Source: an uncultured bacterium (GTDB taxonomy: Bacteria > Nitrospirota > Thermodesulfovibrionia > Thermodesulfovibrionales > CALJEL01). From it: a stretch of 34,585 nucleotides of DNA. Position 1 is the stretch's first letter, and the number at the start of each line of letters is the position of its first letter. Below the pieces are notes generated by a model, which was not told the DNA's origin, made no database searches, and saw only the letters and a list, made by a program, of their open reading frames with translations. This document shows positions 27,579 through 34,585 of the stretch, in pieces. Position numbers and translations under genes: made by a program. The stretch is from NCBI GenBank assembly GCA_938074335.1, contig CALJEL010000116.1, forward strand, positions 1 to 34,585, read 5' to 3'.

Positions 27579-28339
27579 TAGAAATTATACTCCATAGAAT
27601 CATCAGCCTTTTGGATTCCTATTATCTTCCTGCCACTCTCTCCCCTCAGGGCCAGCCTTAATTCCTCGACAGCTGGTCTTTCAATTAAAAATCCTGTATA
27701 GGCCCTGCCTATATCCTTGAGATGGTGGCTATCAGAGGATTGTATAATGGGAAGGCCAAGGTCTGAAAATCTCCTTTTTGCCTCTTCCATGCCCATATGG
27801 CAGGATATTTCAAGGGCATCAGGTTTTATATCAGGCGGTATAAAACCGAGCTGTGATATTATGCTGAACACCTCTTTGTCTATATGTGAGGCTATGGCAA
27901 GACCATTAAACTTATGGATTAAATTAACAACCTCTCTTGTGCTGAGGCCTGTTGCACCTATCAATGGCCTTTTTGAAAAGGAAAGTATCTCTTCTTTTTC
28001 ATTGACAATAAGCTGATAGCCAAGCCTTCCATCAAACTCAGGACCTTGAAGTGACCTGTAAATGATCTCCTGAAGTGGTTTAATTTCTTCATAACTGTTA
28101 AATATGGCAAGTATATGGACCTCTTCGGAGGTGGTTATCTCCATTCCTGCAAAGACGGTTATGCCGCCTGATATGCTGTAAAAGGCAGGTAAATTTTCTG
28201 CTGAATTATGGTCAGTTATTGCAATTATCTGAAGACCTGAGTCTCTGGCCTGCTTTATAATCTTCGGTGGGGTCATATCAAGTTCTGCACAGGCGGATAA
28301 ACAGGTATGGATATGAAGATCTGACCTATAGATATTCAT
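27578..28339 (-). CDS. PHP domain phosphoesterase
   Basis: SDLHIHTCLSACAELDMTP, IAITDHNSAEN, SSDSHHLKDIG. Confidence 0.9.
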   Translation of the reverse strand: MNIYRSDLHIHTCLSACAELDMTPPKIIKQARDSGLQIIAITDHNSAENLPAFYSISGGITVFAGMEITTSEEVHILAIFNSYEEIKPLQEIIYRSLQGPEFDGRLGYQLIVNEKEEILSFSKRPLIGATGLSTREVVNLIHKFNGLAIASHIDKEVFSIISQLGFIPPDIKPDALEISCHMGMEEAKRRFSDLGLPIIQSSDSHHLKDIGRAYTGFLIERPAVEELRLALRGESGRKIIGIQKADDSMEYNF

Positions 28340-28671
28340 TATTCTGTAAGAAGCTTATAGAGTCTTCCAGCTGCCTCAAAGGTGGTGAGATTTGTTTTAA
28401 AGATTGCTATGCCTTCTGAAGAGGCCTTTTTAATTGTCTCCTCATCAGGTTTTTTATTGTTGGTAATAATAATGGCAGGTATATTTTTCAGGGTGGCAAC
28501 TGCCACAATATTCAAATGAACCTGAAGGGTTATCCATACCTCACCTGGTTTCGCATTTGCCATCACATCAGAAAGAAGGTCACTCACATAGGCACTTTTT
28601 ATATCCCTGTCCTGATATTTTTCAGTGAGAAGTTCAAGATTTAAAGAGCTGATAATCTTACTGAGATTCAT
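28339..28671 (-). CDS. DRTGG-domain-like protein
   Basis: SAYVSDLLSDVMANAKPGEVWITLQVHLNIVAVATLKNIPAIIITNNKKPDEETI resembles DRTGG domain proteins. Confidence 0.7.
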   Translation of the reverse strand: MNLSKIISSLNLELLTEKYQDRDIKSAYVSDLLSDVMANAKPGEVWITLQVHLNIVAVATLKNIPAIIITNNKKPDEETIKKASSEGIAIFKTNLTTFEAAGRLYKLLTE

Positions 28672-29116
28672 GAGACCTCCATTCCTTTGGAATATATATT
28701 ATCAATTCAACTGTTGTACCTTCTCCAACTACTGAGTCGATGTTGAAGACATCAGCATTCTTCTTCATATTGGGCAGGCCCATCCCTGCACCCCATCCCA
28801 TCTCCTTAACCCACTCAGGAGCAGTGGAATATCCTTCCTGCATGGCGAGTTCTATATCAGGAATACCAGGTCCCATATCAGTTACCACGATTTTTATCCT
28901 TTCAGGTGTTACAGAATAAAGCATTGTACCTGCAATGGCATGGATAATTACATTCATCTCTGCCTCAAAGGCTGAGATAGTAGCCCTCTGTATAATATCT
29001 TCAGGAAGATGGAGCTTCTCAAGGATTGATTTCAGTTCACAGGATGCAGCACCACCCTTAGAGAAATCTCCTCCTATCAAAGAAAAACTTCCCTCTAATG
29101 TTTCACTTAGCTTCAT
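28658..29116 (-). CDS. Anti-sigma-factor-like (RsbW-type) ATP-binding protein
   Basis: FEAEMNVIIHA N-box, DMGPGIPDIELAMQEGYSTAPEWVKEMGWGAGMGLPNMKKNAD. Confidence 0.83.
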   Translation of the reverse strand: MKLSETLEGSFSLIGGDFSKGGAASCELKSILEKLHLPEDIIQRATISAFEAEMNVIIHAIAGTMLYSVTPERIKIVVTDMGPGIPDIELAMQEGYSTAPEWVKEMGWGAGMGLPNMKKNADVFNIDSVVGEGTTVELIIYIPKEWRSHESQ

Positions 29117-30714
29117 CCCTCCACTTCCTTCACAGGCAATCTGATGAAGAAACTTGCTCCTTTCCCCGGGCTACTTTTAACAAAGATAGAGCCACCGTGT
29201 CGCTTTATTATCCCATAGCTGACAGAAAGCCCGAGTCCTGTACCTTTGCCTGGTGGCTTTGTTGTAAAGAATGGTTCAAAGATCTTTGACAGATATTCCT
29301 CAGGGATGCCTGGGCCTGTATCGGTAAATTCAAGCTCTATCTGCTCCTTTGAAGGATCTTCACTATCCTTTATAAGCCTTGATGAAATCATGATGGTACC
29401 CCTTTCATTCATTGCATCAGCAGCATTAATAAGTAGATTTAAAAAGACCTGTTCCATCTGGTGTGCATCAACAGTTATCTGTGGAATTTTTCGTTCCAGA
29501 TTTATTTTGAATTCTATGTTATGAAACCTTGCCTGATTTTGAACCATGGCCACTGTCCGTTCAATAAGGGAATTTATATCGGTCAGGGTCTTTTCATAAC
29601 CTGTTTTCCTTGAAAAACCAAGAAGACCCTTTATGATTCTGCTGCATCTTTCTGCCTGTTCAATGATAACCTGAAGGTCTTCCCTGTTTTCTTTATCTGT
29701 CTCAGGCAGTCTTTTCATGATAAGATGGGCAAAGGTAATTATACCTGTAAGGGGGCTGTTCAGCTCATGGGCAAAACCTGCTGCCATTCTACCAAGGGAG
29801 GCAAGTTTTTCAGCATTCATTAGCTGTTCCTGTGCCTTTTTAATCTCAAGAGTCTTTTTCTCGACCTCTTCCTCAAGACATTTGGTCCACTGTTCGAGTT
29901 TGTGCCTTGAATCCTTCAATTCCTGGGCCATGGCATTGAAGGTCTCTGCTAAAAGGCCCATCTCATCCTTTGTCTTTATGTTAATCCTGTGGTCAAGGTT
30001 TCCTTTTCCAATATTTCTCATCCCCTCTTCAAGAAGAGAAAGCGGCTTTGTGACAAAATTCCAGAGTATGAAGCAGAGAACAACGGAGATAAGGGCAATA
30101 AAAGATACGCCATAGATAATGGTATTGATCCTGTTCTTCTGGATCAATGAATCAACAGAGGCAGTGCTGAAGCTCGTCTCTATAAAGCCTATAACAGAAA
30201 TCGTCTTACTGTGCCTGTGACAGGAGGCTGTATAGCAAGCCGGTTCATTCATTATAGGTTTTATAAAATTTATCACCCTCTCCCCTGATGGAAGCCTTCC
30301 TATCCTCCAGCACCTTCTCTCCTTTCCTTTTAACCTGAAATCATCCTTACCATGGCAGATGGTGCAGTCTCCTTCCATGTTTTTATCAATTATCCTGCCC
30401 ACCTCTTCTTGAGAGGAGGAATAAAATATCCTGCCAGATGTATCAAATATCCTTATCACCCTGACACCCTCCGCATCCTTAACAGAATTAATGGTCTGTT
30501 CAATCACCTCTCGCTGTGAGCTGAGCATGCCATAGCGAAGCCCCCCTCTTATAAGTTCAGAGAATATCTCCACCTGGGTCACAAGGTTTTTAATCATAAG
30601 GTTTTCCTGATATCTGAGATAAAAGTATGCAGAAAGTAGCCCCCCAAGGGTCATCAAAAGACCAATGGTAAAAATCAGTTTGTTGGTAAGGGATGTAAGG
30701 GAATTCTTTATCAT
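29113..30714 (-). CDS. HAMP sensor histidine kinase with c-type heme-like motifs in its extracytoplasmic domain
   Basis: TM, periplasmic CTICH (CxxCH) and CYTASCH (CX4CH), TM, HAMP, H-box [35 protein letters not shown]. Confidence 0.9.
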   Translation of the reverse strand: MIKNSLTSLTNKLIFTIGLLMTLGGLLSAYFYLRYQENLMIKNLVTQVEIFSELIRGGLRYGMLSSQREVIEQTINSVKDAEGVRVIRIFDTSGRIFYSSSQEEVGRIIDKNMEGDCTICHGKDDFRLKGKERRCWRIGRLPSGERVINFIKPIMNEPACYTASCHRHSKTISVIGFIETSFSTASVDSLIQKNRINTIIYGVSFIALISVVLCFILWNFVTKPLSLLEEGMRNIGKGNLDHRINIKTKDEMGLLAETFNAMAQELKDSRHKLEQWTKCLEEEVEKKTLEIKKAQEQLMNAEKLASLGRMAAGFAHELNSPLTGIITFAHLIMKRLPETDKENREDLQVIIEQAERCSRIIKGLLGFSRKTGYEKTLTDINSLIERTVAMVQNQARFHNIEFKINLERKIPQITVDAHQMEQVFLNLLINAADAMNERGTIMISSRLIKDSEDPSKEQIELEFTDTGPGIPEEYLSKIFEPFFTTKPPGKGTGLGLSVSYGIIKRHGGSIFVKSSPGKGASFFIRLPVKEVEG

Positions 30715-30815
30715 TATTTAATGCTAACCTATTCACATACTTCAGGGCAACCCTGCTGTGCGAGGTCCTTAAAAATGAATGTTAGATCTGTCCTCCTACC
30801 TCACCCCTTCACCTC

Positions 30816-31646
30816 TTATTCCAGTTGAAGTGGTGAGGGAATAAAACAGAGGATAAATATCAGCATGGAGACTATACCTGTTATCTTCCTCAGGATGCTC
30901 AAATTTTCTTCCCATAATAAAACAGGAGGATGTTTTATCCCCAGTATGAATAAAAGACCTGCCCAGAGAAACCATCCATACCATGCCACAATTCCAAGAA
31001 TAAGCAGGATGCTCATAGATATTAGGGATATGTATCTATGTCCTCTGCCAAATAGTGCATAGGTTATATGGCCACCGTCAAGCTGACCTATAGGTAAAAG
31101 GTTCAGGGATGTTACTAAGAATCCTATCCATCCAGCAATTGCAACAGGATGAAGAATCACAGCATATCCATCCTGTATATCACCAAGGATAAGCCTTGTA
31201 AGGATTAAAAAGATTAAAGATGTGCCAAAACCTATTCCCTTTATATCATCAGCCTTTGCAATATCAGAAAGATTAAGACCAACAATGGTAGCTACAATAC
31301 TCATAATAAACCCTGCAACCGGTCCTGCGGCTCCTATATCAATAAGTGCCCTCCTGGTGGTGATTGGTGACTTCATCCTAATAATCGCACCGAATGTGCC
31401 GATTGCGGTGGGAGCTGGTATAAAATAGGGCAGGGTTGCCCTTGTCCTGTGAAGTCTTGAGGCGATATAATGGGAGAATTCGTGGCTCAGCAGTATGCTG
31501 AGAAGTGCCAGAGAAAAGGGCCAGCCTTCTATGATCCTTTCCGGTTCTTTAAAGATATCAATCCCCTCCCATATGGTACCTGCACCGAGGGTGGTTATAA
31601 TGGTAAGCAAAAATAAGATAATATGAATCCATGGGAAGCTACTCAT
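30816..31646 (-). CDS. M50-family site-2-protease-like membrane metalloprotease
   Basis: LLSHEFSHYIASRLH (HExxH) and LPIGQLDGGHI motifs, many TM helices. Confidence 0.9.
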   Translation of the reverse strand: MSSFPWIHIILFLLTIITTLGAGTIWEGIDIFKEPERIIEGWPFSLALLSILLSHEFSHYIASRLHRTRATLPYFIPAPTAIGTFGAIIRMKSPITTRRALIDIGAAGPVAGFIMSIVATIVGLNLSDIAKADDIKGIGFGTSLIFLILTRLILGDIQDGYAVILHPVAIAGWIGFLVTSLNLLPIGQLDGGHITYALFGRGHRYISLISMSILLILGIVAWYGWFLWAGLLFILGIKHPPVLLWEENLSILRKITGIVSMLIFILCFIPSPLQLE

Positions 31647-31658
31647 GTAACTATCCTT

Positions 31659-33008
31659 TCACTGCATATCTCCAATAACATCTGCCTCAAGGTCGTAGTC
31701 ATAGGCCTTTTTAATCAGAACTTCCCTGAAAGTACCGGGTCTCAGGTCATTGCCTTTTATTATAACGAGACCATCTATCTCAGGCGCCTGACCTTCAAGT
31801 CTTCCATAACCGACACCTTCATTTACCTCATCAATAAGGCAGATCATCCTTCTGCCTATAAGGGAGAGATTTTTTTTAAGTGATATCTCAGTCTGAAGCC
31901 TCATGAGCTCATCATACCTTCTATCCTTTGTTCTTTGAGAAACATGACCTTTAAAATAACAAGCTGGTGTGCCTTCTTCTCTACTGTACCTGAAGGCACC
32001 GAGTCTTTCAAATTCCATTTCTTTAACAAAATAAAGAAGGCCCTTAAAATCCTTTTCTGTTTCACCAGGGAACCCCACAATAAATGTTGTTCTTAAAGTA
32101 ACATCCGGGATGATGGATCTTATATGTTGTATTAATCTCTTATAGCTATTTTTTGAACCAGGTCTTTTCATTAATTTGAGTATCCTGTCCTCAGAATGCT
32201 GAAGCGGCATATCAAGATATTTACAGATTTTTTTATTTAAGGCAATCTCCTCAAGAAGCTCATCACTTATGCTCTGTGGATGAAGGTAGAGAAGCCTGAT
32301 TCTGAAGTCTCCAGGGATGGAAGAGATCTCTCTAAGAAGTTTATTTAAAGGTGGGCAAGCAGGTCTATCAATTCCATAGGAACTTATCTCCTGACCAACA
32401 AGGATAAGCTCTTTTACTCCAGCTGAGAGGAGTTTTTCTGCTTCTTTTAATATCTTTTCTGGCTCAATGCTTTTATATCTGCCTTTAATCATTGGTATTG
32501 CACAGAAGGTGCATCTCCTTCTACAGCCATCGGATATCTTGATATAGGCATAGGATGAAGGAGCCTGGAGCACAGGACCAGGCTGGAGAAACCTTTCTGT
32601 TGTTCTGTTGTTGATATATTGAATTATTTTTTCCTCCTCACCAAGACCGAAAAAGGTCTTAATCTCTGGCAATTCCCTTCCAAGTTCCTTTTTATATCTT
32701 TGCACAAGGCAACCTATCGGTATAATCTCTGTGCCATTTTTTTTGAGTGCAGCAAGCCTCAATATTTCTTCAATGGATTCCCTCTTTGCATCCTCTATGA
32801 ATCCGCAGGTATTTATAATAATAAACCCTGCCCTTTCAGGAGACTCGGTAACAGGAATACCTGCCTCAATAAGTCTTTCCATGAGGTCTCTTGAGTCTGC
32901 AGTATTCTTGGGACAGCCAAGTGTTACTATGTGAACACCTTTAACCTGACCCTTGAATTGTTGGGTGTCAGACAGGCTCTCTATAATCTCATTCTTCTGA
33001 GGCTTCAT
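31659..33008 (-). CDS. rimO: Ribosomal protein S12 methylthiotransferase
   Basis: VHIVTLGCPKNTADSRDLMERL, SDGCRRRCTFCAIPMIKGRYKS, GFPGETEKDF. Confidence 0.93.
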   Translation of the reverse strand: MKPQKNEIIESLSDTQQFKGQVKGVHIVTLGCPKNTADSRDLMERLIEAGIPVTESPERAGFIIINTCGFIEDAKRESIEEILRLAALKKNGTEIIPIGCLVQRYKKELGRELPEIKTFFGLGEEEKIIQYINNRTTERFLQPGPVLQAPSSYAYIKISDGCRRRCTFCAIPMIKGRYKSIEPEKILKEAEKLLSAGVKELILVGQEISSYGIDRPACPPLNKLLREISSIPGDFRIRLLYLHPQSISDELLEEIALNKKICKYLDMPLQHSEDRILKLMKRPGSKNSYKRLIQHIRSIIPDVTLRTTFIVGFPGETEKDFKGLLYFVKEMEFERLGAFRYSREEGTPACYFKGHVSQRTKDRRYDELMRLQTEISLKKNLSLIGRRMICLIDEVNEGVGYGRLEGQAPEIDGLVIIKGNDLRPGTFREVLIKKAYDYDLEADVIGDMQ

Positions 33009-33435
33009 AGGGTCTCCGTCTTTTTGAGAGAATAACATAGATAATTATATAACTTAACACAGAAGAGATGAAGCCAACAATGATAGAACCTGTAACGAAT
33101 GGAAGCAGGAGATTACCTGCATTATGAAGGAGTTGAGAAAAGGTAATGTCATGCCAGTCTATCTCTATCTTTAAACTTCTGTTAAGAAGCCTTGCTCCTA
33201 TCAGGGTTGAAAAGGTATAGATTGGAACTATAGTCCATGGATTTGTCAGATAGGTGGCAACAAGGATCACCAGTTTGTTCAGTCTGAATATAATTGCAAC
33301 GGTGAGTGCTATCAATGTATGGAGTCCAATAAGGGGAGACATACCTATAAAAAGCCCTATGCTGAAGGTGAGGGCAATTCTTGATGGTGGATCTTTAATA
33401 TAAAGTATAAGCTTGAGCTTATCCCATATCTTCAT
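32989..33435 (-). CDS. DUF2062 family membrane protein
   Basis: PSRIALTFSIGLFIGMSPLIGLHTLIAL, NPWTIVPIYTFSTLIGARLL. Confidence 0.82.
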   Translation of the reverse strand: MKIWDKLKLILYIKDPPSRIALTFSIGLFIGMSPLIGLHTLIALTVAIIFRLNKLVILVATYLTNPWTIVPIYTFSTLIGARLLNRSLKIEIDWHDITFSQLLHNAGNLLLPFVTGSIIVGFISSVLSYIIIYVILSKRRRPYEASEE

Positions 33436-34367
33436 GTCTTGTGAACAAATCCTTCTGGTTTGAGGGGTCTTTTCTCTCCGTTCTTTCCTGTTATCCAGAG
33501 ACCATCCTCTTCTGTTATTCTCCCTATCTCTGTTATACCCTCTATGCCTGTGATCTTATCTGCTGTGAAAAGCAGTTCATAGTCTTCACCACCTGAAAGG
33601 GCAAAGGTCAGGGGATCCATATGGAGGATCTTTGAAAGATTAAGGAGTTCACGGGATAAAGGAAGTTTTTCTTCAAAAATTATGGCTCCCACTTTGCTTT
33701 GCTCACACAACCTCCAGAGGTCAAGGCAAAGGCCATCACTTATGTCAATCATGGCATGGATATCTTTGACCCGCTTGTGCAGAGGCATCGGTTCAGGCAT
33801 AAGGGCTTTTTTTATTAAAGGATATTTAATTTCTTCCTCAAGTTTTACCTGTCTCTTTAATATCTCAAGACCACAGGCAGCATCTCCGAGTGTGCCTGTA
33901 ACATATATTCTATCACCTGGTCTTGCTCCGCTTCTGAGGATCGGGCTGGAGGTTACTCCTGTAAGGGTAGCAGATAGGAAAATATTTTGCGGGGATCTGG
34001 AAAAATCACCTCCGATAAGGTCTATCCTGTACTTTCTTATGCATTCTTCAATACCATCCAGGAGTTTCTCAACAAAATCCCTTTCAGTACCTTCAGGAAG
34101 GCAGAGATTTAATAAAAGAAATTCAGGTTCTCCACCCATTGCAAAGATATCACTTACATTCCTTGCCACAAGCTTGAATCCTAACTGAAAGGGTGTAATG
34201 AACGATAGGTCAAAATGAATCCCTTCAATCATCATGTCAGTTGTATAAAGAAAAAGCTGCGGGTAGGCCCCTATCACAGCTGCATCATCACCAATGCCTT
34301 TAAGGACCTTCTGGTTTTCAGGTGAGAATCTATTTCTCAGCAGGTCTATTAACTCAAGTTCATCCAT
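33432..34367 (-). CDS. thiL: Thiamine-monophosphate kinase
   Basis: GIGDDAAVI, TTDMMIEGIHFDL, ARNVSDIFAMGGEPE, IDISDGLCLDL, ALSGGEDYELLFT. Confidence 0.94.
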   Translation of the reverse strand: MDELELIDLLRNRFSPENQKVLKGIGDDAAVIGAYPQLFLYTTDMMIEGIHFDLSFITPFQLGFKLVARNVSDIFAMGGEPEFLLLNLCLPEGTERDFVEKLLDGIEECIRKYRIDLIGGDFSRSPQNIFLSATLTGVTSSPILRSGARPGDRIYVTGTLGDAACGLEILKRQVKLEEEIKYPLIKKALMPEPMPLHKRVKDIHAMIDISDGLCLDLWRLCEQSKVGAIIFEEKLPLSRELLNLSKILHMDPLTFALSGGEDYELLFTADKITGIEGITEIGRITEEDGLWITGKNGEKRPLKPEGFVHKT

Positions 34368-34384
34368 TTTAATCTGCTACTAAT

Positions 34385-34486
34385 TAGTGCGACAGTGCGA
34401 CTGTGCTACAGTGCGAAAGACTATTTGCATATCAAATTTTACCAAACCTGCGGTCGCACTGTTAACTATCGCACTATACCGTCGCA
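34385..34486. repeat. Octamer-array inverted repeat (AGTGCGAC arms)
   Basis: AGTGCGAC AGTGCGAC TGTGCTAC AGTGCGAA ... GGTCGCACT GTTAACT ATCGCACT ATACC GTCGCAA. Confidence 0.8.
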
Positions 34487-34507
34487 ATCCCTTCTAAATG
34501 AGGTCGG

Positions 34508-34574
34508 CTAAAGTAGTGAGTTAGTATGCAAGTGAGTTAGTGAGTTAGAAAATACTAATTCTCTAATTCACTGT
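34508..34574. repeat. Octamer-array inverted repeat (AGTGAGTT arms), paralogous to 18903-18972
   Basis: GCTAAAGTAGTGAGTTAGTATGCAAGTGAGTTAGTGAGTTAGAAAATACTAATTCTCTAATTCACT. Confidence 0.85.
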
Positions 34575-34585
34575 GCAAAAAACTT

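Overview
This 34.6 kb window is a densely coded, low-GC bacterial segment. The gene content (CooC, CooT, MqnE, DUF3842, NtrY/NtrX, YjbQ) is compatible with an anaerobic Nitrospirota/Thermodesulfovibrio-like or deltaproteobacterial genome; that taxonomy is inference. Recognisable blocks: cooC plus a histidine kinase/sigma-54 regulator pair; a 6-phosphofructokinase/class II aldolase operon led by an uncalled 58-aa Cys-rich ORF; a PD-(D/E)xK-like orphan with YjbQ and adenosine-specific kinase; DUF4390-NtrY-NtrX; a heme operon (ccsA-hemA-hemC-cobA/hemD); DUF3842 and cooT; a lipoate ligase-like gene; mqnE; rpsB-tsf-pyrH-frr; a DksA-like protein; truA fused to a six-gene overlapping signalling operon (heme-motif sensor kinase, RsbW-like ATPase, DRTGG, PHP, HATPase, receiver); and M50 protease-rimO-DUF2062-thiL. 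The most unusual signal is non-coding. Two repeat systems intersect: (i) short tandem arrays of ~8-nt units beginning AG (AGTGCGAC, AGAGCAGT, AGTGAGTT) arranged as long inverted arms, including one pair of copies whose loop is exactly inverted; (ii) a MITE-like family with ~50-bp terminal inverted repeats (CTGCCGATAG...ATGGCAGGGGATGCC...AAGCCTTTAT...GCGACACCTTA) present at least three times, one copy carrying an octamer-array core and two perfect hairpins inside its ends. A heptamer array also appears to be read in frame inside hemC. All homology calls are from motif and family recognition by eye; no search was run.
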